Source: Bradyrhizobium cytisi
GTDB taxonomy: Bacteria; Pseudomonadota; Alphaproteobacteria; Rhizobiales; Xanthobacteraceae
Assembly (NCBI RefSeq): GCF_008123515.1
Contig: NZ_VSSR01000011.1
Location: forward strand, 205,106-269,105
Direction: 5' to 3'
DNA: 64,000 nucleotides
Positions 32,739 to 42,808 of the stretch are shown here, piece by piece. The position numbers were made by a program, and so were the translations under genes. The notes under the pieces are model-generated. The model did not search any database. It saw only the letters and a program-made list of their open reading frames with translations, and was not told the DNA's origin. Every line of letters begins with the position of its first letter. Within the stretch, counting starts at the first letter, position 1.

Positions 32739-32806
32739 CCGGCATTTGAACCCTATCCCCGGCCGCCGCGACAATGGTGAACACCTGATGTTACGGAGCC
32801 TTCCTC

Positions 32807-34183
32807 ATGTGCGGCACGCGTTCTCCCGCGCAAACATCCAAAATCCCGCTGCGCGCGCTTCTGCTAGGCGCTGCGATGAGCCTGGTTCTCGTTGGCCCAG
32901 CCTCAGCCGGCGTCGATTGCGTGGCCGGCAGCAAGGCCGCCCCAGCCGAGCTGATCCCGGCATGCAGCGCCATCATCGACCAGGCCGCAAATCCAAATCC
33001 CGAGCGCGTCGCGGCGCTGCTGGTTCGGGCCGATGCCAATGCGCGGACCTCCGGCGGTCTGACGCAGGCGCTGCGGGATATCGACCGCGCCATCGCGCTC
33101 GACGGCAAGAACGCCCGCGCCTGGCGCCTGCGCGGCGACCTGTTGCGCGAGGCGGGTGGCGATCTCAACCGCGCCACGTCCGATCTCAGCAAGGCGATCG
33201 AGCTCGATCCGCAGGATGCCGAAGCCTATGAGCTGCGCGGCGTGGCCTATACCAATCAGCGCCGGCTCGACCGGGCGCTTGCCGATTACGACCAGGCAAT
33301 CAAGCTGAAGCCGGATTATGCGCAGGCCTGGTCCGACCGCGGCGCAACCTATTATCTCAACGGCGACAACGACAGGGCGGTGAGCGATCTTAGCGAGGCC
33401 TTGCTGCTCGATCCGAACCGGGCGCGCAGCTACACCAATCGTGGTGCGGCCTACAAGAAGCTCGGCCAGCTCGACAGGTCGATCGCCGACGACAGCGAGG
33501 CGATCAGGCTCGATCCGAAGGTGCCGGAACATTACGACAATCGCGGGCTCTCCTATGCCGCGATGAAGGACTACGACAAGGCGATCGCCGATTACGACCA
33601 GGCGCTGCGGCTGGCACCGCGGCCGAATTTCTTCACCAACCGTGGTGATTCCTACCAGTTCAAGGGCGAGTTCGGCGCGGCGCTCAGCGACTACAACGAC
33701 GCGCTGAAGCTCGATCCGAATTTCGCCAAGACCTACAACAACCGCGCCGTGCTCTATACCAAGATGGGCGACCGCAAGAAGGCGCTGGCCGATTACGAGA
33801 CGGCGCTGCGGCTCGACCCCGGCAACACCAACGCCGCGGACGGCCGCCGCACCATGATGGCGGAGATCGAGAAGTTCGGCGCCGGGTCACCGCAGCCGTT
33901 GGCTGCGAATTCCGGCAACGGCCCGTCATTCGATTGCGCGGATGCGAAGCGCGAGGTGGAAAAGGTGATCTGCGCCGATCCGCAGCTTGGCATGCTCGAC
34001 CGCCAGCTCGCCGAGGCCTATGAGCGCGTGCTGAAGTCGATGAGCCGGCGCTCGGCCGCTGATCTGCGCAAATCCCAGCATGATTTCCTCGCCACCCGCG
34101 ACGCCAGCTTCCGCCGCCCCGGCTACGATTTGAAGAAGGTCATGCTGGACCGGTTGCAGCGGCTGAATGCGATGGAGGGCTAG
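32807..34183 (+). CDS. Longer TPR and DUF1311 (LprI-like) secreted protein
   Basis: This 458-residue protein has a signal peptide (leader ends GPASAG) and about seven TPR repeats between residues 75 and 345 (units such as YELRGVAYTNQRRLDRALAD and DYDQAIKLKPDYAQAWSDRG). A C-terminal DUF1311 domain starts FDCADAKREVEKVICADPQL. It is probably periplasmic. It lies 68 bases after the shorter protein of the same architecture, so the pair looks like a tandem duplication that grew extra TPR units. The partner molecules are unknown. Confidence 0.87.
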   Translation: MCGTRSPAQTSKIPLRALLLGAAMSLVLVGPASAGVDCVAGSKAAPAELIPACSAIIDQAANPNPERVAALLVRADANARTSGGLTQALRDIDRAIALDGKNARAWRLRGDLLREAGGDLNRATSDLSKAIELDPQDAEAYELRGVAYTNQRRLDRALADYDQAIKLKPDYAQAWSDRGATYYLNGDNDRAVSDLSEALLLDPNRARSYTNRGAAYKKLGQLDRSIADDSEAIRLDPKVPEHYDNRGLSYAAMKDYDKAIADYDQALRLAPRPNFFTNRGDSYQFKGEFGAALSDYNDALKLDPNFAKTYNNRAVLYTKMGDRKKALADYETALRLDPGNTNAADGRRTMMAEIEKFGAGSPQPLAANSGNGPSFDCADAKREVEKVICADPQLGMLDRQLAEAYERVLKSMSRRSAADLRKSQHDFLATRDASFRRPGYDLKKVMLDRLQRLNAMEG

Positions 34184-34338
34184 GAAGGGGGCGACGTCCA
34201 TCCTTTTCAGCTTGAACCGCGGCCCGTTCCCGGGAAAATACCCCTCAAGCAAGGCCGGCACTTGATCCCTGTCATGGCGGGACTGACATCCCGCGGTCAG
34301 GTCGAGGCGAGGCCAATAAAGGGAACGGGAGCGCGGGA

Positions 34339-36261
34339 ATGAATGTCCGAGGAAACGCCGGCGGAAACAGCCTTTATCACGAGGTCCATGCGCGCTCGCT
34401 GGCCGATCCCGAGGGCTTTTGGGCCGAGGCGGCGAAGGAAATCGACTGGATCGAGCCGCCGAAGACAATCTTCGACCCCGCGCAAGGCGTCTACGGCCGC
34501 TGGTTCAGCGGCGGCGTCGTCAACACCTGCTACAACGCGCTCGACCGCCACGTCGAACGCGGCCGCGCCGAGCAGGTCGCGCTGATCCACGATTCGCCGC
34601 TGACCAATTCGGTCACCAGATTCACCTATGCCGAGCTGCTGGCCGAGGTGCAGGCGCTCGCCGCCATCATGCAGGATTTTGGCGTCGCCAAGGGTGACCG
34701 CGTCATCCTCTATATGCCGATGGTGCCAGAGGCCGTGGTCGCGATGCTCGCCTGCGCGCGCATCGGTGCGGTGCATTCAGTGGTGTTCGGCGGCTTTGCC
34801 GCAAAAGAGCTTGCGACCCGCATCGACGATGCGCAGCCAAAACTCATTCTCTCCGCAAGCTGCGGCGTCGAGCCGGGCCGCATCGTGCAGTACAAGCCGC
34901 TGCTCGACGAGGCGATCAAGCTCGCGTCTGCGAAGCCCAAGGCCTGCATCGTGCTGCAGCGTCCGCAGCTGATCTGCGATCTCACGCCAAAGCGCGACTA
35001 TGACTGGGCGAGCCTGCGCCGCAAGGCGATGAACGACGGCAAGAAGGCGCCTTGCGTGCCCGTTGCCGCCACCGATCCGCTCTACATTCTCTATACGTCA
35101 GGCACGACCGGTATCCCCAAGGGCGTCGTGCGCGACAATGGCGGGCATCTGGTCGCAGTGAAATGGTCGATGTTCAACCTCTATGGCGTCAAGCCGGGCG
35201 AGGTCTGGTGGTGCGGCTCCGACATCGGCTGGGTGGTCGGCCACAGCTACATCATCTACGGCCCGCTGCTGCACGGCGCGACCTCGATCATGTATGAGGG
35301 CAAGCCCGTCGGCACGCCCGACGCCGGTGCGTTCTGGCGCGTGATCAGCCAGCACAACGCGGTTGCCTTCTTCACCGCGCCGACTGCGTTCCGCGCGATC
35401 CGGAAGGAGGATCCGGAAGGCAAGTTCATCCGGCAATACGATCTGTCGAAATTCCGCACGCTGTTCCTCGCGGGCGAGCGTGCCGATCCGCCGACAGTGG
35501 AATGGGCGGAGCAGCAGCTGAAGGTGCCTGTCATCGACCATTGGTGGCAGACCGAGACCGGCTGGTGCATTGCCGGCAATCCGGTGGGGCTGGGCCAGCT
35601 GCCGGTGAAGCACGGCTCGCCGACGGTGCCGATGCCGGGCTATCAGGTCGATGTCGTCGACGACGCGGCAAAACCCGTCGGTCCCAACACCATGGGCTCG
35701 ATCGTCATCAAGCTGCCGATGCCGCCGGGTTGCCTGCCGACACTGTGGAATCAGGATGCGCGCTTCAAGGAAGCCTACCTCAGCGAATTCCCCGGCTACT
35801 ACAAGACCTCGGATGCCGGCTACAAGGATGAGGACGGCTATGTCTTCGTCATGGGCCGCACCGACGACATCATCAATGTCGCCGGCCACAGGCTCTCCAC
35901 CGGCGGCATGGAGGAGATTCTGGCTTCGCATCCGGATGTCGCCGAATGCGCCGTGCTCGGCGTCAAGGACGCGATCAAGGGCGAGGTGCCTTGCGGCTTC
36001 CTCGTGCTGAAAGCCGGCGTGAAGCGCCCGCCCGCCGAGATCGAGAACGAGATCGTAGCACTTGTGCGCGACCGGCTCGGCCCTGTCGCCGCCTTCAAGC
36101 TCGCCATCACTGTCGCCCGCCTGCCCAAGACACGCTCGGGCAAGATCTTGCGCGGCACCATCAAGAAGATCGCCGACGGCGAGGTGTGGGCCATGCCCGC
36201 CACGATTGAGGACCCCAAGGTGCTTGACGAGATCGGGGAGGCGCTGAAGGGGCGGGTGTGA
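34339..36261 (+). CDS. prpE: Propionyl-CoA synthetase
   Basis: This 640-residue enzyme should ligate propionate to CoA with ATP through an acyl-adenylate. The opening YHEVHARSLADPEGFWAEAA is the ACS N-terminal signature, ILYTSGTTGIPKGVVRDNGG the AMP-binding motif, WWQTETGWCIAGNPVG the adenine-binding region, and KTRSGKILRGTIKKIADGE carries the catalytic lysine. Length and the WCI motif favour propionyl-CoA rather than acetyl-CoA synthetase. It has GGGAG upstream and no prp operon neighbours. Cytoplasmic. Confidence 0.9.
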   Translation: MNVRGNAGGNSLYHEVHARSLADPEGFWAEAAKEIDWIEPPKTIFDPAQGVYGRWFSGGVVNTCYNALDRHVERGRAEQVALIHDSPLTNSVTRFTYAELLAEVQALAAIMQDFGVAKGDRVILYMPMVPEAVVAMLACARIGAVHSVVFGGFAAKELATRIDDAQPKLILSASCGVEPGRIVQYKPLLDEAIKLASAKPKACIVLQRPQLICDLTPKRDYDWASLRRKAMNDGKKAPCVPVAATDPLYILYTSGTTGIPKGVVRDNGGHLVAVKWSMFNLYGVKPGEVWWCGSDIGWVVGHSYIIYGPLLHGATSIMYEGKPVGTPDAGAFWRVISQHNAVAFFTAPTAFRAIRKEDPEGKFIRQYDLSKFRTLFLAGERADPPTVEWAEQQLKVPVIDHWWQTETGWCIAGNPVGLGQLPVKHGSPTVPMPGYQVDVVDDAAKPVGPNTMGSIVIKLPMPPGCLPTLWNQDARFKEAYLSEFPGYYKTSDAGYKDEDGYVFVMGRTDDIINVAGHRLSTGGMEEILASHPDVAECAVLGVKDAIKGEVPCGFLVLKAGVKRPPAEIENEIVALVRDRLGPVAAFKLAITVARLPKTRSGKILRGTIKKIADGEVWAMPATIEDPKVLDEIGEALKGRV

Positions 36262-36325
36262 GCGTGCTGTGACTTATATTCTCCGTATTCCGCGCTAAAC
36301 AGGGCGGGCCAACAGGGGACCTCGT

Positions 36326-36595
36326 ATGCCACTCGCCACCGCACCGCGCCTGCTTGCAGCCGTCCTGCTCGCCATCGCTCTCTCCGCCTGCTCGGCGCGT
36401 TACCAGACGCCGACGGCGATGGGCGGAGACGACGATGATGCGGTGTGCCAGAGCCGCGGTTATGCCGTGGGCTCGCCGGAATATGTGGCCTGCCGCAAGG
36501 ACCGCGACGTGCAGCGCAGTGCCGCCACCTCACGCGCCGATCGTCGCCAGCGTGATCTCGGCGAATACATGCTGAACCATCCCGATCGACCGTAA
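36326..36595 (+). CDS. Small lipoprotein
   Basis: This 89-residue protein starts with a lipoprotein signal, AVLLAIALSAC, in which the lipobox LSAC places the lipid-modified cysteine at residue 22. The mature 67 residues are charged and carry the pattern VCQSRGYAVGSPEYVACRKD, which is seen in several small alphaproteobacterial lipoproteins. It is anchored in a membrane facing the periplasm. Function unknown. Confidence 0.8.
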   Translation: MPLATAPRLLAAVLLAIALSACSARYQTPTAMGGDDDDAVCQSRGYAVGSPEYVACRKDRDVQRSAATSRADRRQRDLGEYMLNHPDRP

Positions 36596-36620
36596 GGCCG
36601 CCAAAGGAAGCCGCAAACGA

Positions 36621-36648
36621 AAACGCGGCAGGTTGCCCCACCGCGTTT
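36621..36648. terminator. Hairpin between convergent genes
   Basis: AAACGCGG and CCGCGTTT form a perfect 8-bp stem around a 12-base loop between the lipoprotein gene and the trcR-type gene. The A/T ends give short T-runs on both strands, so it can terminate in both directions. Confidence 0.6.
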
Positions 36649-36681
36649 GAAGTGCATTCGATCGCAAACAAACAGCGAGGC

Positions 36682-37377
36682 CTACTCCTCCTCTTGCTCC
36701 TGCTTCTTGCCGCCGAGAGTCTTGAGCTTGGCGAACACGGCATCGACGTTGAGGTCGTCGCCCGACTTCTCCGACGGCTCGAACTCGTCCTTCTTGGTGG
36801 TCTCGGAGGCCGGCAGCAGGGTGGCGCCGCCATAGGCTGCGTCGATCGGCTTTTCCTTGGCCGCACGCGCCACTTCGAAATCGAGCTCGATCTGCGAGCA
36901 GAGGCCGAGGGTGACCGGGTCGATCGGGGTCAGCTGGGAGGTGTTCCAGTGGGTGCGGTCGCGGACGCTGGCGATCGTGCTCTTGGTGGTGCCGACCAGG
37001 CGCATGATCTGGGCGTCCTTGAGCTCCGGATGGCTGCGCAACAGCCAGAGGATGGCGCTGGGGCGCTCGTGGCGGCGCGACACCGGGGTGTAGCGCGGGC
37101 CCTTGCGCTTGGGCTGGGGCGGCAGCACGACCTTGCTCTCCTGGAGACGGAGCCGGTAGTCTTGGTTCTTCTCGCCCTTCTCGATCTCCTCGCGGGTCAG
37201 CTGGCCGTTGGAAATCGGGTCCATGCCCTTGATGCCTTGCGCGGCGTCACCGTCGGCGATCGCGCGCACCTCGAGAGGGTGCATCTTGGTGAAATCGGCG
37301 ACCTGGTCGAAGGTCAGCGCGGTGTTGTCGAGCAGCCAGACGGCGGTCGCCTTGGGCATCAGAGGTGCGTTGCTCAT
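36682..37377 (-). CDS. trcR: TrcR-type cell-cycle transcriptional regulator (DUF1013)
   Basis: This 231-residue protein matches the DUF1013/TrcR family that is nearly universal in alphaproteobacteria. Conserved stretches are VWLLDNTALTFDQVADFTKM near the start, GPRYTPVSRRHERPSAILWL in the middle, and MRLVGTTKSTIASVRDRTHW, which looks like a helix-turn-helix. A glutamate-rich tail ends the protein. In Caulobacter the family member is described as a cell-cycle regulator of transcription. The start at 37377 has a strong AAGGAGA. It is divergent from ispH. Confidence 0.9.
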   Translation of the reverse strand: MSNAPLMPKATAVWLLDNTALTFDQVADFTKMHPLEVRAIADGDAAQGIKGMDPISNGQLTREEIEKGEKNQDYRLRLQESKVVLPPQPKRKGPRYTPVSRRHERPSAILWLLRSHPELKDAQIMRLVGTTKSTIASVRDRTHWNTSQLTPIDPVTLGLCSQIELDFEVARAAKEKPIDAAYGGATLLPASETTKKDEFEPSEKSGDDLNVDAVFAKLKTLGGKKQEQEEE

Positions 37378-37641
37378 GGCAAATCTCCTTTGTGCTTCGC
37401 CCACCCCTCTGGAGGCGAAACCGGTGGTCATCAGCGATGACAGGGAATTCGCGCTATATAAGCCCGGAGGGGGTAGCCACGCAATGGTTCTGCTATAGAT
37501 AGTGCCTTGACAGCGCCCGAAAGGGGGCCCAATTCCCTCTCAAGTCGCTATAAGTCCAAGCAGACCGTTTCAGGCCCTTTTCCATCCATCGACCGTTCCC
37601 CGCCAGAAGGCGAGTGGGTGATTCGGTCCCGAGATCGCTCA

Positions 37642-38610
37642 ATGTCAGCCAAACCAGACCTCAAGTTAGTGCTTTGTTCTCCCCGCGGCTTCTGCGCTGG
37701 GGTGGTTCGGGCGATCGACACCGTGGAACGGGCGCTCGATAAATACGGCGCCCCCGTCTATGTTCGCCATGAGATTGTACATAACAAATACGTCGTCGAC
37801 GGGTTGAAGAAGAAGGGCGCCATCTTCGTCGAGGAGCTCGCCGAGATCCCGGAAAACACCACCGCGCCGGTGGTGTTCTCGGCCCATGGCGTGCCGAAGT
37901 CGGTTCCGGCCGACGCCACGTCGCGCAATTTATTCTCGCTGGATGCGACCTGTCCGCTGGTGACCAAGGTGCACCGCGAGGCCGCGATCCACTTCAAGCG
38001 CGGCCGCGAGATCTTTCTGATCGGCCATTCGCATCATCCCGAAGTGGTCGGCACGCTCGGCCAGCTGCCGGTCGGCGCCGTCACCCTGATCGAGACCGCC
38101 GAGGACGCCAAGACCATCGCTCCGAAGGACCCCAACAACCTCGCCTTCGTGACCCAGACCACACTGTCGATCGACGACACCGCGGAGATCGTGGCGCTGC
38201 TCAAGGAGCGCTTCCCGAACATCAATGGGCCGCACAAGGAAGACATCTGCTACGCCACCACCAACCGCCAGCTCGCGGTGAAGAAGGTGGCGCCGGTGGT
38301 CGACGCCCTGATCGTGGTCGGCGCGCCGAACTCGTCGAACTCGCAGCGCCTGCGCGAGGTCGCCGAGCGCGAGGGCTGCAAGGTTGCGGTGCTGGCGCAG
38401 CGCGCTGCCGACCTCGACTGGACGCGGTTCGAAAACATCACCAGCCTCGGCATCACCGCGGGCGCGTCGGCGCCGGAAGTGATCGTCGAGGAGATCATGG
38501 ACGCGTTCGCCGAGCGCTACACGCTGCACGTGGAAACGGTCTCGGCCGCCGAAGAGAACGAGTTCTTCCCGCTGCCGCGCCAGGTGCGCCCCGAAGCCGC
38601 CGCCGAGTAA
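37642..38610 (+). CDS. ispH: 4-hydroxy-3-methylbut-2-enyl diphosphate reductase
   Basis: This 322-residue iron-sulfur enzyme performs the last step of the MEP pathway, making isopentenyl and dimethylallyl diphosphate. The three cluster cysteines lie in [16 protein letters not shown] (C12), [15 protein letters not shown] and [14 protein letters not shown]. The histidine motifs [16 protein letters not shown] and [13 protein letters not shown] are present. ATG at 37642 opens the protein just before the first motif. It starts a same-strand group with thrB and rnhA, a common alphaproteobacterial order. Confidence 0.97.
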   Translation: MSAKPDLKLVLCSPRGFCAGVVRAIDTVERALDKYGAPVYVRHEIVHNKYVVDGLKKKGAIFVEELAEIPENTTAPVVFSAHGVPKSVPADATSRNLFSLDATCPLVTKVHREAAIHFKRGREIFLIGHSHHPEVVGTLGQLPVGAVTLIETAEDAKTIAPKDPNNLAFVTQTTLSIDDTAEIVALLKERFPNINGPHKEDICYATTNRQLAVKKVAPVVDALIVVGAPNSSNSQRLREVAEREGCKVAVLAQRAADLDWTRFENITSLGITAGASAPEVIVEEIMDAFAERYTLHVETVSAAEENEFFPLPRQVRPEAAAE

Positions 38611-38616
38611 ACCTGC

Positions 38617-39600
38617 ATGGCGGTCTACACCGACGTTGCCGCCGACGAGCTTGCGGATTTCCTGAGGCAATACGATCTCGGCGAGTTGCTCTCCTACAAG
38701 GGCATCGCCGAGGGCGTCGAAAATTCCAACTTCCTCCTGCACACCACCCAAGGCTCGTTCATCCTCACGCTCTACGAGAAGCGCGTGGCGAAGAAAGATC
38801 TGCCGTACTTCCTCGCGCTGATGACGCATCTCGCCGAGCACGGCGTCAGCTGCCCGCTGCCGGTGAAGGCGAAGGACGGCGAAGCGTTGCGCGAGCTGTC
38901 GGGACGCCCCGCGGCGATCATCACCTTTCTCGAAGGCGTCTGGCCGCGCAAGCCGAACGCGACGCATTGCGCCGGCGTCGGCGAGGGCCTCGCCCGGATG
39001 CATCTGGCCGGCGCCAATTTTGCGATCAAGCGTGCCAATGCGCTGTCGGTCGCGGGCTGGCGGCCGCTGTTCGATGCGGCAGCACACCGTGCCGACGAGG
39101 TGCAGCCGGGCCTGCGCGCATTTCTCGCGGCCGAGCTCGACCATCTCTCGGGTGGCCTCTGGCCGAGCAATCTGCCCGAGGGCGTGATCCACGCCGACCT
39201 CTTCAACGACAACGTCTTCTTCCTCGGCGACAAGCTCTCGGGGATCATCGACTTCACCTTCGCCTGCAACGACATGCTGGCCTATGACGTCGCGATCTGC
39301 CTGAACGCCTGGTGCTTCGAGCCGGACCACTCCTTCAACGTCACCAAGGCGCGCGCCTTCCTGAACGCCTATGGCCGTGTGCGAAAGCTCTCCGAGGCGG
39401 AAGAGGCTGCGTTGCCGCTGCTGGCGCGCGGTGCGGCGATCCGCTTCCTCCTCACGCGGCTGGTCGACTGGCTCAACGTGCCGCCGGGCGCGCTGGTCAA
39501 GCCGAAGGATCCGCTCGAGTATTTTCGCAAGCTGCGCTTCCACCAGAGCGTCTCCAGCGCGCGCGACTACGGGCTGCTGCCGTCAGGACTGGTCGCGTGA
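38617..39600 (+). CDS. thrB: Homoserine kinase, phosphotransferase type
   Basis: This 327-residue cytoplasmic enzyme phosphorylates homoserine in threonine synthesis. It is of the aminoglycoside-phosphotransferase-like type, not the GHMP type: the catalytic loop reads [16 protein letters not shown] and the metal-binding segment [20 protein letters not shown]. The opening [20 protein letters not shown] is characteristic. It starts 6 bases after ispH and overlaps the rnhA start, so the three are probably co-translated. Confidence 0.95.
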   Translation: MAVYTDVAADELADFLRQYDLGELLSYKGIAEGVENSNFLLHTTQGSFILTLYEKRVAKKDLPYFLALMTHLAEHGVSCPLPVKAKDGEALRELSGRPAAIITFLEGVWPRKPNATHCAGVGEGLARMHLAGANFAIKRANALSVAGWRPLFDAAAHRADEVQPGLRAFLAAELDHLSGGLWPSNLPEGVIHADLFNDNVFFLGDKLSGIIDFTFACNDMLAYDVAICLNAWCFEPDHSFNVTKARAFLNAYGRVRKLSEAEEAALPLLARGAAIRFLLTRLVDWLNVPPGALVKPKDPLEYFRKLRFHQSVSSARDYGLLPSGLVA

Positions 39601-40061
39601 GCGAGCTTCCCAATGTCACGATCTATACCGACGGCGCCTGCTCGGGAAATCCCGGGCCCGGCGGCTGGGGCGCGATCCTGAAGTTCGGCGACAAGGAAAA
39701 AGAGCTGAACGGCGGCGAACGCCACACCACCAACAACCAGATGGAATTGATGGCGGCGATCTCGGCGCTCGAAGCGCTGAAGAAGCCATGCACCGTCGAT
39801 CTCTACACCGACAGCCAGTATGTCCGGCAGGGCATCACCGGCTGGATCCACGGCTGGAAGCGCAACGGCTGGCGCACCGCCGACAAGAAGCCGGTCAAGA
39901 ATGTCGAGCTATGGCAGCGCTTGGATACCGCGCTGAAGGCGCATGAGGTACGCTGGCACTGGGTGAAAGGCCACGCCGGGCATCCCGAGAACGAGCGGGC
40001 CGATCAACTGGCGCGCGACGGGATCGTCAAGGCGCGGTTGCAGCAGCGGGTCGCAGAGTAG
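39597..40061 (+). CDS. rnhA: Ribonuclease HI
   Basis: This 154-residue enzyme cuts the RNA strand of RNA-DNA hybrids. The four catalytic acids are seen as D12 ([16 protein letters not shown]), E50 (NQMELMAA), D72 ([11 protein letters not shown]) and D136 (ENERADQLA), and H126 sits in GHAGHPEN. It begins at GTG in GTGA, overlapping the thrB stop by four bases, which indicates translational coupling. Confidence 0.96.
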   Translation: MSELPNVTIYTDGACSGNPGPGGWGAILKFGDKEKELNGGERHTTNNQMELMAAISALEALKKPCTVDLYTDSQYVRQGITGWIHGWKRNGWRTADKKPVKNVELWQRLDTALKAHEVRWHWVKGHAGHPENERADQLARDGIVKARLQQRVAE

Positions 40062-40098
40062 GGGCATCGACGTCGTCGCCGACGCGACCTCATTCTCA

Positions 40099-40205
40099 AC
40101 TGTCATCGCCCGGCTCGACCGGGCGATCCAGCACGCTGCGGCGGCTGTAATGAATCTCGACGTCTCTGGAATACTGGATGCCCCGCTTTCGCGGGGCATG
40201 ACAGT
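40099..40205. repeat. Composite palindromic repeat
   Basis: ACTGTCAT at the left and ATGACAGT at the right enclose two shorter hairpins, CGCCCGG-CTCGA-CCGGGCG and GCCCCGC-TTTC-GCGGGGC. It lies between rnhA and the convergent peroxiredoxin gene and may also act as a transcription stop. Confidence 0.75.
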
Positions 40206-40236
40206 GTCATTTGTGGCTGAGAGCGGCGCCTCAAGC

Positions 40237-40722
40237 TCAGAGCTGTCCCAGCAGCGTATCGCCGCCGGATACCTCGACCTTGCCGGGCATCGCCTCCAGG
40301 TTCAGCTTCTTGACCACGCCGTCCTCGACCAGCATCGAATAGCGCTTGGAGCGGATGCCGAGGCCGTTGCCGGAGGCGTCCAGCTCCATGCCGATCGCCT
40401 TGGCGAAGTCGGCGTTGCCGTCGGCGAGGAAGATCGCTTCGTCGCGCTGGTCGGTGTCGCGCTTCCAGGCGTTCATGACGAAGGCATCGTTGACGGAGAC
40501 GATCGCAATGGTGTCGACGCCCTTGTCCTTGATGGCATAGGCGTTGAGGAAGATGCTCGGCAGATGCATCTTGTGGCAGGTGCCGGTGTAGGCGCCGGGC
40601 ACCGCGAACAGCGCCACCTTTTTGCCCTTGAAGATATCGTCGGTGGTCTTCACCTGCGGCCCTTCCGCCGTCATCACGCGGAATTTCGCCTCGGGCAGCT
40701 TGTCGCCAATCTGAATGGTCAT
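40237..40722 (-). CDS. Peroxiredoxin, Prx5/AhpE-like type
   Basis: This 161-residue thiol peroxidase has the active-site motif VPGAYTGTCHKMHLPS with the peroxidatic cysteine at C49; the usual PGAFTPTC is varied to PGAYTGTC. The rest (VDTIAIVSVNDAFVMNAWKR and GLGIRSKRYSMLVEDGVVKK) is typical of Prx5-type enzymes, which reduce hydrogen peroxide and organic peroxides with glutathione/glutaredoxin or thioredoxin. Cytoplasmic. No second conserved resolving cysteine is apparent, so it is probably a one-cysteine enzyme. Confidence 0.93.
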   Translation of the reverse strand: MTIQIGDKLPEAKFRVMTAEGPQVKTTDDIFKGKKVALFAVPGAYTGTCHKMHLPSIFLNAYAIKDKGVDTIAIVSVNDAFVMNAWKRDTDQRDEAIFLADGNADFAKAIGMELDASGNGLGIRSKRYSMLVEDGVVKKLNLEAMPGKVEVSGGDTLLGQL

Positions 40723-40824
40723 CGTGAATTCTCCGTGGAAAGGGGCGGGGCTGTTCTAGAGCATTTTACCGGCGGAGGGAAACGGCTTCACAGCGGTGTG
40801 ATGAGCAGTGGCTGCCAATTTTCT

Positions 40825-40912
40825 CGTCATTGCGAGCGGAGCGAAGCAATCCAGAGATGTCGCCGCGGTGACACTCTGGATTGCTTCGTCGCGAAGAGCT
40901 CCTCGAATGACG
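40825..40912. repeat. Palindromic repeat, relative of the 21973 element
   Basis: CGTCATTGCGAGCGGAGCGA at the left and the partner at the right share the sequence of the perfect element at 21973-22054, but here the right arm has changes (GTCGCGAAGAGCTCCTCGAATGACG), so pairing is imperfect. It lies between the peroxiredoxin and acyl-CoA ligase genes. Confidence 0.8.
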
Positions 40913-40928
40913 GCGGAGAGAGGCGGCC

Positions 40929-42614
40929 TTACGCCGCCTGAGCCTTCTTCTCGTCGCGCAGTTCGCGGCGCAGGATCTTGCCGACATTGGTCTTGGGCAG
41001 GTCGGCGCGGAATTCGATCTGCTTGGGTACCTTGTAGCCGGTGAGCTGCTCGCGGCAGAACTTGATGACGCCCTCCGCCGTGAGGTTCGGGTCCTTCTTC
41101 ACCACGAACGCCTTCACCGCTTCGCCGGACCCGCTGTCGGGAACGCCGATCACGGCGCATTCCAGCACGCCCGGATGGCTCGCGATCACTTCCTCGATCT
41201 CGTTCGGATAGACGTTAAATCCGGAGACCAGGATCATGTCCTTCTTGCGGTCCACGATCTTGGTGTAGCCCTTCTCGTCCATGATGCCGATGTCGCCGGT
41301 GCGGAAATAGCCGTCCGCGGTCATCACCTTCGCGGTCTCCTCCGGCCTGTTCCAGTAGCCCGACATCACCTGCGGGCCCTTGGAGCAGATCTCGCCGGGC
41401 TGGCCGAGCGGGAGTTCATTGCCGTCGTCGTCGCGGATCGAGATCCAGGTCGAGGGCACGGGAATCCCGATCGATCCCGAGAATTCGGTTGTGGTCGCGG
41501 GATTGCAAGTCAGCGTCGGCGCAGTCTCCGACAGGCCGTAGCCTTCGGCGATGAAGCAGCCGGTCACGGCTTTCCACTGCTCCGCCACCGGGCGCTGTAC
41601 CGCCATGCCGCCGCCGTTGGAAATCTTCAGCTTGGAGAAGTCGAGCTTCTTGAAGTCGGGATGGTGCATCAAGCCGTTGTAGAGCGTGTTCACCGCCGGG
41701 AAGCTGTTGACCTGGTATTTCGCGAGCTCCTTGACGAAGCCGGCGATGTCGCGCGGGTTGGGGATCAGGAGATTGCAGCCGCCGGCGCGCACCGCGAGTA
41801 GGTAGCAGGCCGTCAGTGCGAAGATGTGATAGAGCGGCAGCGCACAGACGATCATGAGCTGATCGACATGCGGCGGCGTGGTCATCGCCGGCTGCAGCCA
41901 AGCATCGTTCTGCAGCACGTTGGCGACGATATTGCGATGGAGCAGCGTGGCGCCCTTGGAGACACCGGTGGTGCCGCCGGTATATTGCAGGAAGGCGACG
42001 TCGCCGGGCGACAGCTTTGGCTTGTTGAGGGTTGCACCCCGGCCGGCCGAGAGCGCATCGTTGAACGAGACAGCGCCCGGCAGCGACCAGGTCGGCACCA
42101 TCTTCTTGACGCGGCGGACGACGAGATTGACGATCACGCCCTTGAAGCCGAGCAGGTCGCCCATGCTGGCGACGATGACGTGCTTGACCTGCGTCTTCGC
42201 GATCACCTGCTCGACGGTGTGCGCAAAGTTCTCCAGCACGATGATCGCTTCGGCGCCGGAATCCTTGAGCTGATGCTCGAGCTCGCGCGGGGTGTAGAGC
42301 GGATTGACGTTGACCACGGCAAAGCCGGCGCGCAGCACCGCGGCGGTGGCGACCGGATATTGCAGCACGTTCGGCATCATGATGGCGACGCGCGCGCCGC
42401 GCTGCAGGCCGCGTCCCTGCAGGTAAGCAGCGAGCGCCAGCGACATCTGGTCGAGGTCGCGATAGCTGATCGCCTTGTCCATGCAGATGAACGCCTTGCG
42501 GTCGGCGAACTTGGCAAAACTCTCCTCAAGGAGGTCGACCAGCGACGCGTATTGAGTCGGCTCGATATCAGCGGGCACGCCGGGCGGATATTGCTTGAGC
42601 CAGATGCGCTCCAT
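40929..42614 (-). CDS. fadD: Long-chain fatty acid-CoA ligase
   Basis: This 561-residue enzyme activates fatty acids with ATP and CoA. The AMP-binding loop is FLQYTGGTTGVSKGATLLHR, the region IAEGYGLSETAPTLTCNPA is the adenine-binding motif, GYFRTGDIGIMDEKGYTKI follows, and the C-terminal lysine lies in LPKTNVGKILRRELRDEKK. It is of typical FadD length. The start at 42614 has GGGGAG upstream. It is likely peripheral to the inner membrane. It is followed by a palindromic repeat. Confidence 0.93.
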   Translation of the reverse strand: MERIWLKQYPPGVPADIEPTQYASLVDLLEESFAKFADRKAFICMDKAISYRDLDQMSLALAAYLQGRGLQRGARVAIMMPNVLQYPVATAAVLRAGFAVVNVNPLYTPRELEHQLKDSGAEAIIVLENFAHTVEQVIAKTQVKHVIVASMGDLLGFKGVIVNLVVRRVKKMVPTWSLPGAVSFNDALSAGRGATLNKPKLSPGDVAFLQYTGGTTGVSKGATLLHRNIVANVLQNDAWLQPAMTTPPHVDQLMIVCALPLYHIFALTACYLLAVRAGGCNLLIPNPRDIAGFVKELAKYQVNSFPAVNTLYNGLMHHPDFKKLDFSKLKISNGGGMAVQRPVAEQWKAVTGCFIAEGYGLSETAPTLTCNPATTTEFSGSIGIPVPSTWISIRDDDGNELPLGQPGEICSKGPQVMSGYWNRPEETAKVMTADGYFRTGDIGIMDEKGYTKIVDRKKDMILVSGFNVYPNEIEEVIASHPGVLECAVIGVPDSGSGEAVKAFVVKKDPNLTAEGVIKFCREQLTGYKVPKQIEFRADLPKTNVGKILRRELRDEKKAQAA

Positions 42615-42808
42615 GGAAACTCCCCTCTCTTGCACCAGAGCCCGTTGTGTCTCGGGCTTGCCTCATTGCCGGCAGTATCGAGCCTGCCGGAACGGCTGGC
42701 AAGGCGGTCGAGGCTTAGGGCAAAGGCTGGAGAGTGGCTACCGGAATCGTCGCAGATCGCTGCCGCAGTGCGAAGTGCGGGCGTAGCCAGGCGGCCTTGA
42801 GCCTTAAC

